Positions 35,027 to 45,700 of a DNA stretch of 64,000 nt are shown here, piece after piece. A program made the translations under genes and the position numbers. The notes under the pieces are model-generated. The model ran no database searches. It was not told the origin of the DNA and saw only the letters and a list, made by a program, of their open reading frames with translations. The DNA is from Maribacter hydrothermalis (lineage in GTDB: Bacteria; Bacteroidota; Bacteroidia; Flavobacteriales; Flavobacteriaceae): positions 1,302,001-1,366,000 of the forward strand of contig NZ_CP018760.1 in assembly GCF_001913155.1 (NCBI RefSeq). The letters are read 5' to 3'. Position 1 is the first letter of the stretch. Each line of letters opens with the position of its first letter.

Positions 35027-36583
35027 TTAGTTTGTAATCTCCACTACTACAGGAGAAACTTTCTTCAACTTGTAACTCTTATTATTTGTGATATAAGCTT
35101 CGATATCAAATATTTGAACAACATCTCCTCTTCTAGCACGTTCCAAAGCAGATTTTGCTTTTGCATCCATCTTATTACCTCTTACGGTAACAGTTGGTTG
35201 TCCTGGAACTTTAAATTTAAATCCGCTTACAGCAAGATCCAAATCAAAATCGAAATCTTCTAAACCAGCACCTATAGTAGCAATTTCAACATTTCTTTTA
35301 GGAAGTTTAAGACTACCTGTTTGCTTACTTACGCTACCTTCTGGTCTTGGAATATCTTTAATTCTAAACTCTAATGATGATCCTACTGGCTCACCATCTG
35401 GCAAAGTACCAGAGGCCTTAATTGTTACTGTTCTACCAGTACCCGGGTTCATAATATAATTACTACCGCCAACTGATTTTAAACCTGGTGCAGAAGCATT
35501 TACTTTATTGTTAGCTATACCTGGTATAGAAATAGACATTGGATTTGCTACCCCACGATAAACAACATTCATCTTATCAGCTGCTATTAATGCACCACCT
35601 GGTTTAGATATTGTTGCGAAAGAATTATTAACCTCTACAGGAATTTCTTCGCCATCTTGCTTAAAGTAAATAGTTCCTTTTAATACGTGATCACCAGCAG
35701 AACCAGAACCAACTAACATTTTAACACCACCAGCTTCTAATTTGTAATCTGCACCTTCAGAAAGTTTTCTGCCATCTAAAGTTAATTCAGCTTTTACTGG
35801 AGTAGAAGAGTTATCTGTTTTACTTATGATAATTTTACCATCGTATTTCTCACCTGTATAATATGCAGATTTAGAACCTTGCAATGACGTAGCGAAGTTT
35901 GCCAAAGATACTTGACTTGTCAACTCACCTTCTAACATAGATTTCAAAGCTGCTTCTTCAGTAACTTTTACATCTGCTTGTAGTGCAGTTAACTTTGCCA
36001 ATGAAGCAACTAGAGGATATCCTTCATAATGATAGTTGATCCAATCTTGCATACCATCTTTAGCTTGTACTTTACCTTCCTCATTTCCTGTTTCAAAACG
36101 ATCTATAACTGATGCTTTCAAAGAAGCCGGTACAACAGCTGCTACATTATCCCTATAATCGGTTATTCTTTTCATGAATTCCTTTCCGCCTTCAGAAAGG
36201 TTATCGCCTTGAAAGAACTTTTGATCTAAATAATCTGACATATCCATTCTTGCATAATCCTTAGGATTTTCAAGACCTTCTGTCATTCCAGTTTTAAGCG
36301 ACTCTAGATAATCATAATATTCTTGAGACATTGCTTTAATCTGTTGAGCATTCTTGTACAGCTTGTCATATTTAGCTGCATCTTCAGATGCTTTAGTTTC
36401 CAGACTACCTAAGAACGCTTCGTTACTTGCGGTCGTCATTGCGTTTGAAGTTTCTAACTTTTCATTCATTATACCGAATGCAGCTAATACTTCTTTACTC
36501 ATGTTTAATGCCAGCATTGCGATGAAGATCAAATACATTAAGTTGACCATCTTCTGACGTGGTGAATTTTTTCCTCCTGCCAT
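35027..36583 (-). CDS. gldM: Gliding motility / T9SS motor protein GldM
   Basis: GldM (PorM) is the inner-membrane protein that with GldL forms the proton-driven motor, and spans the periplasm to the GldK/GldN ring. The 518-residue product has a short cytoplasmic start (GGKNSPRQKM), one membrane helix (VNLMYLIFIAMLALNMSKEVLAAF) with the family's charged position, and then a long extracytoplasmic part with D1-D4 beta domains, for example MNVVYRGVANPMSISIPG. Full length for the family (about 510-520). It stands between gldL and gldN in a single operon. Confidence 0.96.
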   Translation of the reverse strand: MAGGKNSPRQKMVNLMYLIFIAMLALNMSKEVLAAFGIMNEKLETSNAMTTASNEAFLGSLETKASEDAAKYDKLYKNAQQIKAMSQEYYDYLESLKTGMTEGLENPKDYARMDMSDYLDQKFFQGDNLSEGGKEFMKRITDYRDNVAAVVPASLKASVIDRFETGNEEGKVQAKDGMQDWINYHYEGYPLVASLAKLTALQADVKVTEEAALKSMLEGELTSQVSLANFATSLQGSKSAYYTGEKYDGKIIISKTDNSSTPVKAELTLDGRKLSEGADYKLEAGGVKMLVGSGSAGDHVLKGTIYFKQDGEEIPVEVNNSFATISKPGGALIAADKMNVVYRGVANPMSISIPGIANNKVNASAPGLKSVGGSNYIMNPGTGRTVTIKASGTLPDGEPVGSSLEFRIKDIPRPEGSVSKQTGSLKLPKRNVEIATIGAGLEDFDFDLDLAVSGFKFKVPGQPTVTVRGNKMDAKAKSALERARRGDVVQIFDIEAYITNNKSYKLKKVSPVVVEITN

Positions 36584-36639
36584 GGATTTGTTTTTTAGAT
36601 TTTAATTAATAATTGACTTGGGTTTTATTAAAATCCAAT

Positions 36640-37299
36640 TTAATTTTTACTACCCATTGCAGATAACATTCCGCCATAAACACCATTCAAAGAAGAAAGG
36701 TTTGTTGATAAAGATGCCATTTGATCTTTAAGTGCGCTTGCATTCTGTACTACCTCTTCATTTACTGAAGCTTGTTTGCTAGCACTTTCTAATTGTACTT
36801 TATAAAGACTGTTCAAAGACTCCATTTGAGCTGCAGCTTGTACCATTTCACTAGAATATTTCTTGGTAGATTCCATTGCATCAACTGTTGGAGCAATACC
36901 TTTAGCAGCACCCTCAAAGTTTTTAATGCTTGAACCTAAGCTTTCCATAAGACTTGCGTCTACACCGGCCTCTTTTAACAAATCATCTAATTTTTTAGAT
37001 AAAGATGCTTCAGCTTCTTTAATTTCATTTGCTGCTTGAGCTTTTTTAGGAGCTTTACCTTCTCCACCTGCTAGTTCTGGGTAAACTAATGCCCAATCTA
37101 AATCTTCATCTACTGGTTCAAATGCACTAATTGCAAATATAAGAGCCTCTGTAATAAGACCTATTGCTAGAAGAATACCTCCGTTTAAAGGACCTAACTC
37201 CCAGTGAAGAATTTTGAATAATGCACCAATAATTACAACTGATGCTCCTAGGCCGTAGGCCATGTTAAATAATTTTTTTGTTGATTTTGACTGTGCCAT
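36640..37299 (-). CDS. gldL: Gliding motility / T9SS motor protein GldL
   Basis: GldL (PorL) is the inner-membrane stator-like partner of GldM. The 219-residue protein has two membrane helices (about residues 14-31 and 38-59) and a long cytoplasmic tail rich in helices. A glutamate at residue 51 inside the second helix (LITEALIF) corresponds to the residue required for proton-driven motor function in the family, and E34 also lies at the membrane. The gene is in the expected place between gldK and gldM. Confidence 0.96.
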   Translation of the reverse strand: MAQSKSTKKLFNMAYGLGASVVIIGALFKILHWELGPLNGGILLAIGLITEALIFAISAFEPVDEDLDWALVYPELAGGEGKAPKKAQAANEIKEAEASLSKKLDDLLKEAGVDASLMESLGSSIKNFEGAAKGIAPTVDAMESTKKYSSEMVQAAAQMESLNSLYKVQLESASKQASVNEEVVQNASALKDQMASLSTNLSSLNGVYGGMLSAMGSKN

Positions 37300-37378
37300 G
37301 TTTTAATTTAATTTAAGGTTTAATAAAAAAGATTTGGTTTAAAATTTGAATTTATTATAAAACTGTTTATACAATAAT

Positions 37379-38743
37379 TTATTGTGTTGAATCCTCTTCG
37401 CCCATATAATCTTGTACGGTCCTGAATCCTATATAACTACGTGCTGAATCCGCGTATTCGTAATCCCTAGTACTCACTTGCAAGAAATAAGCTACATCTT
37501 TCCAAGAACCACCTCTAATCACTTTTCTGGTGTTAGATTGGTCCCCACCATTAGGGTTCATAGTAGATACGTAATCGTATGCACTTGGATCGTAACTTGA
37601 ATTGGTCCATTCAGATACATTACCAGCCATGTTGTACATATTAAAGTCGTTTGGCTCGTAAGATTTTGCTTCTACTGTATATAAAGCAGCATCTGCAGCG
37701 TAATCTCCACGTTGTGGCTTAAAGTTTGCCATAAAACAACCGGTATCACTAATTACATATGGTCCACCCCAAGGGTACGTACCACCTTCGATTCCTCCTC
37801 TTGCCGCATACTCCCATTCTGCTTCGGTAGGAAGTCTAAACTGGTTTACAAATTGTCTACCACGACTCTTATTGTCGTCGTTCTTGAATTTAGTTCTCCA
37901 GTTACAAAATGCTTTTGCTTGTTGCCAAGTAATTCCCACTACTGGATATTCACTATAGGCATCATGCCAAAAATAGTCGTTATGCATAGGTTCGTTGTAC
38001 GAATAAGAGAAATCTCTAATCCAAACCGTTGTATCTGGATAGATCTCGACTTCTTCAGTTCTGATAAAATCTTTACGACTGGTATTCCCTTTTAACGAAG
38101 CACGAGCGGCAGCTTCAATATCCATCCAACTATACTTATATTTTAGTTTTTTAACATCAATAGTACGTTGACCATTATAAGATTCGTCTTCTGGTAAATA
38201 AATAGAATCCATTATTTCAGTATAATACTCATCTGGATAATCTGACGTATTCCAAACCAAATCTTCATCTTTACTTAAAGCTCTACCTTCGTAACCGGTT
38301 TCGCCCATTCCAGAATAATTATCGAGCATATACTTGTCATAAACAGACGCTCTTGTGGTATCTGCATCTTTAAATGCAAAATCACCAATACCGCCCTCTT
38401 CAGGACCTATACCCAACTCATCTGCTAAGATGGCTAATTTGGTTCTTACTATAGAATCCTTTACCCATTCTACAAATTGACGATACTCACTATTTGTGAT
38501 TTCGGTATCATCCATATAAAAAGAACGTACGGTAACTGTCTTAGTTGGGGCATTTAATAATTTTCCTTGGTCTTCTTCACTCTTACCCATGATAAAAGAA
38601 CCTCTGGGAATTAGTTCCATTCCATAAGGTTTTTCCGGGTACCACTTTTTTCCCTGGACTCCGGTTAGCTCTCCTTTCTGCTTAGACCCACAACTTGTGA
38701 GTAAAAAAACAAACGCTACAGAGGATAACAATAGCTTCTTCAT
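37379..38743 (-). CDS. gldK: Gliding motility / T9SS lipoprotein GldK
   Basis: GldK (PorK) is an outer-membrane lipoprotein forming the periplasmic ring with GldN. The 454-residue product has a lipoprotein signal with lipobox cysteine near residue 18 (LLTSC), then a formylglycine-generating-enzyme-like (SUMF1/FGE-sulfatase) fold: MELIPRGSFIMGKSEEDQG near residue 43, FYMDDTEITNSEYRQFV, LPTEAEWEYAARGG and YNMAGNVSEWTNSSYD, and VIRGGSWKD near the end. The fold is structural here, not catalytic. It is the first gene of the cluster, 123 bases downstream of the ureohydrolase-like gene. Confidence 0.96.
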   Translation of the reverse strand: MKKLLLSSVAFVFLLTSCGSKQKGELTGVQGKKWYPEKPYGMELIPRGSFIMGKSEEDQGKLLNAPTKTVTVRSFYMDDTEITNSEYRQFVEWVKDSIVRTKLAILADELGIGPEEGGIGDFAFKDADTTRASVYDKYMLDNYSGMGETGYEGRALSKDEDLVWNTSDYPDEYYTEIMDSIYLPEDESYNGQRTIDVKKLKYKYSWMDIEAAARASLKGNTSRKDFIRTEEVEIYPDTTVWIRDFSYSYNEPMHNDYFWHDAYSEYPVVGITWQQAKAFCNWRTKFKNDDNKSRGRQFVNQFRLPTEAEWEYAARGGIEGGTYPWGGPYVISDTGCFMANFKPQRGDYAADAALYTVEAKSYEPNDFNMYNMAGNVSEWTNSSYDPSAYDYVSTMNPNGGDQSNTRKVIRGGSWKDVAYFLQVSTRDYEYADSARSYIGFRTVQDYMGEEDSTQ

Positions 38744-38866
38744 ACTTTAGGTTAAATTTCGATTATGGTTTAAACTTCAGAATACAATGATTTATTCTAA
38801 CAACTAAAACTATGTTTTATATAAAATATTGTATTAAAGTCTTTTAATGCTTTAAAAAATTCTAGT

Positions 38867-40024
38867 TTAATTAAAGCCTTTCTTATAAGCTTTAAACCAC
38901 CTTTCAGGAATGTGTTGATTACATGCATCTAAATAATCCTTCTCGGTGCATGGTAATAACGCAGGTGTATAGCCTTTAGTATGTGAAGTATAAATTGATG
39001 GAATTTCTGTCCACCATCTTTCTGTTAATAAACTTTTGTAGAATACAAGCTCCTCATCTTCGCTAGGTACATTATACTTTACGAAGTCTTCAGTTTTAGA
39101 ATATGGAGATTCTTTAATTCTATAATTGATACCTTCTATAAAGTACCATATAATTTGGGCTATTAATTGTTGCGACTGTACGGTATTCTCCATTTCGTAC
39201 AATCCAAAAACCGAAACTTTATCGCTTATACCTGCATATCTAGAAATAGCACATATTTCTCTACCGGTAAAACCATTCGGCGAAAAATTAGCTGATAAAG
39301 ATATTTCACTTGCCTTAATTGAACGCACATCTAAGCTGACCATATGGGCATTCCTAAGAACAGGTTCTGCTAAAGAAATATCATTGGCAATCTCTCCAAG
39401 GCGATACGAATCAAAAAATAAGCGATCCATTAAATCTATTTCTTCCTGGGCATTGAAATAACTTTGATAACCAATATTGGAAAAATTAAATAGATTGTTT
39501 GGTTTATCAGTAATAATCTTGCTCATATAAGAATGAGAAGAAATTAATTCATCTTCAATTCCAAAATCGAAACGACTATCTACAGCTACTAGATTAATCA
39601 TATCCTTTATACCATCAAAAGCCCGATATGCCGGGTAGGTAATATCTTGTGTAGCACCAAGTATTATTGGGATAATATCTTCTTCTAATAAACCTGCTAC
39701 AATTTCTTTTACTACAAAATAGGTGTCGTCAACGGTTGCACCTTCCTCAATATCCCCTAAATCTACAATAGTGGCATTCCAGTTACCTATTAATAGCTTG
39801 TAAAATTGTAATCGTATTCCCGATACATCTAATTTCTCATGCTTCTTCTCATATGCATTTCTAGACTCTCTTACGCCTAATATGGCAACAGTGGCATTTG
39901 CTAAAACAGGCAAACCATCTTTTTCGGTATGTATATATGTATTTCTACCTATAGACTGACTCGGCAACAACTCATTATGCGCCAACACTTTATCCGAAAC
40001 GGGAACTAAAAAATCAAAGGCCAT
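38867..40024 (-). CDS. Ureohydrolase-fold protein without the metal ligands
   Basis: The 385-residue protein has the arginase/agmatinase/formimidoylglutamase fold, with an N-terminal extension of about 65 residues. The three motifs that carry the di-manganese site are altered. The GGDHS position reads GATQD (His lost), the DxHxD position reads DSRFD (His replaced by Arg), and the SxDxDxxDP position reads SLDVRSIKA (second Asp replaced by Arg, DP lost). It should therefore not be an active ureohydrolase. The gene lies between topA and gldK on the same strand, a linkage I recall from other gliding Flavobacteriia, which suggests a role connected with gliding or secretion. Confidence 0.85.
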   Translation of the reverse strand: MAFDFLVPVSDKVLAHNELLPSQSIGRNTYIHTEKDGLPVLANATVAILGVRESRNAYEKKHEKLDVSGIRLQFYKLLIGNWNATIVDLGDIEEGATVDDTYFVVKEIVAGLLEEDIIPIILGATQDITYPAYRAFDGIKDMINLVAVDSRFDFGIEDELISSHSYMSKIITDKPNNLFNFSNIGYQSYFNAQEEIDLMDRLFFDSYRLGEIANDISLAEPVLRNAHMVSLDVRSIKASEISLSANFSPNGFTGREICAISRYAGISDKVSVFGLYEMENTVQSQQLIAQIIWYFIEGINYRIKESPYSKTEDFVKYNVPSEDEELVFYKSLLTERWWTEIPSIYTSHTKGYTPALLPCTEKDYLDACNQHIPERWFKAYKKGFN

Positions 40025-40082
40025 TTATAGGTAAATTAAAAATCATGAGCATATTACACTGAACTTTTAGACTTAAAAAATA

Positions 40083-42590
40083 TTACTTTTTTGTTTTTGG
40101 TTTTGCCTTAGCTTTTGGTTTCGCCTTTGCTTTTTTCTTTGGCGTTTTTTTCTCGATTAACTCTTGGGCCTCTTTTAATGACATTTTGGTCACATCAACT
40201 GTCTTTGCCAGCTCTACTTTTATCTTGCCCTTTATAACATTGTGGCGTCCCCATCTTGCTTTTTCAATACGTATACCTTCTTCTTCCCAATTTTGAATAA
40301 CCTTATCTATCTCTTTTTGTTTCTTGGTTTCAATTAGCTCTATGATGTCGTCATTTGATAAATTATCAAAATCGTATTTTTTGTTTACGTTAATAAACAT
40401 TCCGTTCCATTTAATAAAAGGACCGAACCTACCCGTTCCTTTGGTAACTTCCATTTCTTCATACATGGCAATCGGTGCATCTGCTTTTTGTTTGGCAACA
40501 ATTAACTCAATTGCTCTATCCATTTCAATTTCAAAGGCGCTTTCTCCTTTATCCATTGAAATAAATTTTTCTCCGAATTTTACGTACGGTCCAAATCTAC
40601 CTACATTGGCCAAGACTTCTTCACCTTTATAAACCCCTAATGTTCTAGGCAGTTTAAAAAGATCCATTGCTTCTTCATAAGAAATGGTATTCAGCGACTG
40701 CTCTGGTAATAAACTTGCAAAAGTTGGTTTTTCTTCGTCATCAACTGTACCTATTTGTACCATTGGACCAAATCTACCTAATCGTACAGATACCTGTTTA
40801 CCACTTTTTGGGTCTTTCCCTAATATTCTTTCACCGCTTGCGCGGTCTGCATTTTCTTCAACGTCGACTACATTTGGATGAAAATCTTTGTAGAAATTTT
40901 TCATCATCTTCTTCCAATCTTCATCCCCTGAGGCAATTTCATCAAAATCTTCTTCTACTTGTGCCGTAAAGTTGTAATCTAAGATATTCGCGAAATTGGT
41001 TACCAAAAAATCGGTTACGATCATACCTATATCCGTTGGTACCATTTTACCTTTATCCGACCCTACGTTTTCAGTAAGATTCTTTTCCTGGATTTTGTTC
41101 GCTTCTAAAATAAGTTGCTGATACATACGCTCAACCCCTTCTATTGTTCCTTTTTCAACATAACCTCTATTCAAAATAGTAGAGATAGTTGGCGCATACG
41201 TCGATGGTCTACCAATACCTAATTCTTCTAATTTTTTTACTAAGGATGCTTCTGTAAAACGGTATGGCGGCCTTGTAAAACGCTCGGTGGCAGAAATGAA
41301 ATTATTTATCAAACGCTCACCTTCTTTCATTGCCGGCAACATACCTTCTTGTTCTTCAGCAATATCTTCATCATCTACACTTTCCATGTACACTTTTAAG
41401 AAACCATCGAACTTTATAACCTCGCCATTAGCTGTAAATTCTTCTTTATGCTTACTGGCTTTTATTCTTACATTGGTACGTTCTAATTGGGCATCGCTCA
41501 TTTGAGATGCAACAGTACGTTTCCATATTAAATCATATAATTTAGACTGATCACGCTCTAAAGAAGGAGATTGATTAGTCATCTCGGTAGGCCTTATTGC
41601 TTCATGTGCTTCTTGAGCTCCTTTAGTTTTGCCTGTAAAATTTCTGGTTTCACTGTATTCTTTACCATAATTCTTAATGATAGCTTCTTTTGCAGATGCC
41701 AAAGCTTCATTAGATAGGTTTACACTATCCGTTCTCATGTAGGTAATTAAACCTGCCTCATATAAACGTTGCGCCACTTGCATTGTTCTACCAACGGAAA
41801 AGTATAATTTCCTAGATGCTTCTTGTTGTAGTGTAGAGGTTGTAAATGGTGCCGATGGTGATTTTTTAGCAGGTTTTTTATCTAGCTTACTTATAGAAAA
41901 ATCTGCCGATATATTTTTTTCTAGAAATGTTTTTGCTTCCTTTTCTGTTGCAAATGTTTTGTTCAACTTAGCAGAAAACACATTTCCTTCTTCGGTTTGA
42001 AACTCTGCGGCTATTTTAAAAGATGCTTGTGGTTCAAATGCCTCTATATCTCTTTCTCGCTCAACAATTAAACGAACGGCTACGGATTGCACACGACCAG
42101 CAGATAAGCCTGGCTTAATTTTTTTCCAAAGTACTGGTGATAATTGATACCCAACCAAACGGTCCAAAACACGTCTTGCCTGTTGTGCGTTTACAAGATT
42201 GAAATTTATTTCACGTGGATTTTCAATTGCTTTTTGAATGGCTGCCTTGGTAACTGAATTAAAAACTATACGCTTTGTTTTCTTTTTATCTAATCCTAAT
42301 TCTTCAGCTAAATGCCAAGAAATCGCTTCTCCTTCACGGTCCTCATCACTCGCGAGCCAGATAGTTTCAGCTTTATCTGCAAGGGTTTTTAACTTTTTAA
42401 CTAAAGCCTTTTTGTCTTTATCTACTATATATTTTGGTGTGAAATCATTCTCGACATCTACTCCTAGCTCCTTTGAAGGTAAATCAGCAATGTGCCCAAA
42501 GCTCGATTCGACCTTAAAATCTTTTCCCAAAAACTTCTCTATAGTTTTCGCCTTTGCAGGAGACTCAACAATTACTAAATTTTTCGCCAT
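40083..42590 (-). CDS. topA: DNA topoisomerase I
   Basis: TopA is the type IA enzyme that relaxes negative supercoils. The chosen ATG 42590 gives an 835-residue protein starting with the TOPRIM motif LVIVESPAKAKTIEKFLG; the in-frame TTG one codon earlier is less likely. Other markers are SDEDREGEAISWHLAEEL, the active-site region LITYMRTDSVNLS with the catalytic tyrosine, and EAHEAIRP. Instead of C4 zinc fingers the C-terminus carries several topo C-terminal repeats (RLGRFGPMVQIG, NVGRFGPYVKFG, GTGRFGPFIKWNGMFIN) and a lysine-rich tail with KAKPKAKAKPK. Length fits Bacteroidota TopA. Confidence 0.96.
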   Translation of the reverse strand: MAKNLVIVESPAKAKTIEKFLGKDFKVESSFGHIADLPSKELGVDVENDFTPKYIVDKDKKALVKKLKTLADKAETIWLASDEDREGEAISWHLAEELGLDKKKTKRIVFNSVTKAAIQKAIENPREINFNLVNAQQARRVLDRLVGYQLSPVLWKKIKPGLSAGRVQSVAVRLIVERERDIEAFEPQASFKIAAEFQTEEGNVFSAKLNKTFATEKEAKTFLEKNISADFSISKLDKKPAKKSPSAPFTTSTLQQEASRKLYFSVGRTMQVAQRLYEAGLITYMRTDSVNLSNEALASAKEAIIKNYGKEYSETRNFTGKTKGAQEAHEAIRPTEMTNQSPSLERDQSKLYDLIWKRTVASQMSDAQLERTNVRIKASKHKEEFTANGEVIKFDGFLKVYMESVDDEDIAEEQEGMLPAMKEGERLINNFISATERFTRPPYRFTEASLVKKLEELGIGRPSTYAPTISTILNRGYVEKGTIEGVERMYQQLILEANKIQEKNLTENVGSDKGKMVPTDIGMIVTDFLVTNFANILDYNFTAQVEEDFDEIASGDEDWKKMMKNFYKDFHPNVVDVEENADRASGERILGKDPKSGKQVSVRLGRFGPMVQIGTVDDEEKPTFASLLPEQSLNTISYEEAMDLFKLPRTLGVYKGEEVLANVGRFGPYVKFGEKFISMDKGESAFEIEMDRAIELIVAKQKADAPIAMYEEMEVTKGTGRFGPFIKWNGMFINVNKKYDFDNLSNDDIIELIETKKQKEIDKVIQNWEEEGIRIEKARWGRHNVIKGKIKVELAKTVDVTKMSLKEAQELIEKKTPKKKAKAKPKAKAKPKTKK

Positions 42591-42608
42591 CAACCTTGTT
42601 TATAGCTA

Positions 42609-42616
42609 CAAATGTA
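42609..42616 (-). promoter_or_regulatory. -7 box before topA
   Basis: TACATTTG on the minus strand matches TAnnTTTG exactly, 18 bases before ATG 42590. A TTG 25 bases further upstream is a loose -33 candidate. Confidence 0.4.
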
Positions 42617-42788
42617 TACTAAAAATTAAACTTTAAAATTTCAAACATTTATTTCTTGCGCAATTTCAATAGAAAAATGACTGTTCGATTACTAATTTCA
42701 TTGAAATAAAAAAAGTTTATTAAAGTACTTTTCTAATACGAATGAAATATTCCTACTTTTAAAGAGACTAATTCAAACTACTCTAACA

Positions 42789-45700
42789 ATGAATAAACTC
42801 TACTTCTCCATTCTCATCACATTTCTATTTCTACATCCTTTCCAAAACGTTAAGGCTCAGCGTAAAAAAAACACCATTAGCTATAATGATTCATTATATA
42901 GTGGAATGGAATATCGCTCAATAGGACCTTTTAGGGGCGGTAGAGCAGGTACCGTTGCCGGTGTAGCAAACAACCCAAATCTTTATTACATGGGCACTGC
43001 TGGCGGCGGTGTTTGGAAAACCACCGATGCCGGAAATACATGGCAATGTATTTCTGACGGATTTTTTGGCGGATCCATAGGTACCGTAACCGTATCAGAA
43101 TCTGACCCAAACATCATTTATGTTGGCGAAGGCGAACAAACACTACGTGGTAATGTTTCTTCAGGAAAAGGATTATGGAAAAGTTTAGATGCTGGTGAAA
43201 CCTGGAAATTTATTGGCTTAAAGGATTCTGAACATATTGCTCGAATACGAATACATCCTAAAAATCCAGATTTAGTTTATGTGGCTGCAATCGGAAATTT
43301 ATGGAAACCCAATGAGACCAGAGGTGTTTTTCGTTCTAAAGATGGAGGTGATACCTGGGAGAAGATACTTTATGTAAGTGATAAGGCTGGCGCTGGTGAT
43401 CTAATACTAGACCCCAACAATAGTAGAATTATTTATGCCACCACGTGGCAAATGAGTCGAAATGGCTACCGAATGGATAGTGGTGGACCGGACAGTAAAC
43501 TCTTTAAAAGCACTGATGGCGGTGATACTTGGAAAGATATTTCAACACATTCTGGCCTACCAGGATTTCCTTGGGGCATTGTAGGCATTACAGTATCTCC
43601 CTTAGATTCTAATCGTATTTGGGCTCTTATCGAAGCTGATAATGGCGGTTTGTACAGGTCTGACGATGCAGGTGTTACTTGGAAAAAAATAAATGAGAAC
43701 AGGGCATTACGCCAACGTGCATGGTACTACACGAGAATTTATGCTGATACGGAAAATATAGATAAACTATATGTAATGAACGTTAGTTATGGTGTTTCTA
43801 CAGATGGAGGGAAAACTTTCACATTAAAAGACGCACCTCATGGCGATCATCATGATTTATGGATAGACCCAAATAACAATAACCGAATGGCAATTGCAGA
43901 TGATGGTGGTGCTCAAATTTCAAATGATGGCGGTAATAATTGGACTACCTATTTTAATCAACCAACTGCTCAGTTTTATCGTATTGCAACAGATAGTCTA
44001 TTTCCTTACCGAATTTATGGTGCTCAACAAGACAATACCGCATTACGAATTTCAAGTAGATCATCTAGCGAATCCATTTCCGAACGAGATTGGGAACCTA
44101 CTGCTGGTGGTGAAAGTGCGCATTTAGCACCGGACCCAAATAACAATCAAATTGTATATGGTGGTACCTATAAAGGATATATGAATAGATTAGACCATAC
44201 TACCGGGCAAGCAAGATCTACGAATGTTTGGCCAGATAATCCCGCAGGTTCTGGTGCAGAGGTTATGAAATACCGATTTAACTGGAACTTTCCCGTAGCA
44301 TTTAGCAGACATGATGCTAACAAACTGTATGCAGGTTCTAATTTTTTACATGTAACGACAGATGAAGGACAGTCATGGAAAACCATATCTCCTGATTTAA
44401 CCAGAAGCCTCCCCGAAACTATAGAATCATCTGGCGGACCAATTACACAAGATAATACAGGCGCAGAGTTTTATTCAAATATCTTTGTAATCTCAGAATC
44501 TATTTTAGAGAAAGATGTCATCTGGACCGGAAGTGATGATGGCTTAATTCATGTTACAAAGGATAATGGTGCCACCTGGGACAATGTTACTCCACCCGCT
44601 TCTATGTCTCCAAAATTGAACATGATCAATTCTATAGACTCGAGTCCATTTGACAAAGGAACAGTTTATGTGGCAGCTACAGCTTATAAGTTTGGTGATT
44701 ACACCCCCTATTTATACAAAACCAACGATTACGGAAAAACATGGACACTTATTACGAATGGCATAAAAGATACGGACTACACTAGGGTAATTAGAACAGA
44801 TCTAGTTAGGGAAGGGCTTTTATATGCAGGTACCGAATGGGGTATGTACGTATCTTTTGATGATGGCAAATCTTGGTCGCCATTTCAAATGAACCTCCCG
44901 ATAACTTCTATACGCGATTTACAGGTAAGGGACAATGATTTAATTGTAGCTACACATGGTAGAAGTTTTTGGATTATCGACGATCTTACTCCGCTTCATC
45001 AATTATCGAATGAGGTTGCAAATAGTGATTTCTACCTCTATAAACCTGATACTTCTTATAGAATGCATCAAGAAGGTGGTTGGTCTGAGCCTAATATGAA
45101 GTTGGTAGGCGAAAACCATCCAGATGGTGTTATCATAAATTATTATTTAGATAAGTTTCAAGACACGGATACCGTACAACTAGATATTTTAGAAATGGAT
45201 AATACGTTGATACAACGGTATTCAACAAATGCTAAAGTAAATAAACTGGACCCTACATCAGCTAAACCTTTAAAAGTAAAAGCTGGCGGAAATAATTTGG
45301 TTTGGGATTTACGCTATCCAGGTTTTAAAACTTTTGAAGGAATGATTCTTTACTCTTCACCTAATAAAGGTCCTAAGGCAGTACCAGGAAGCTACAAAGC
45401 AAAACTAACTGTTAACGGTATTTCCAAAGAACAGATATTTAAGGTCATAAAAGACCCTAGATTGCCTAATTCCCAAAAGGATTTTCAGGATCAATTCGAT
45501 TTTCTGGTTGCCGTTAGGGACGAGGTCAGCAAGGCAAACGAAGCAATCATTAAAATTAGAAATATTCAAAAAGATTTAAAATATCTTAAAGAGAAAACAA
45601 AAAATAACAACGATTTACAAAAACTGATTGCTGAGTATGAAACTGAACTTTCTGTCATAGAAAACAAAATTCACATGACCAAGAACCAAAGTAGGCAAGA

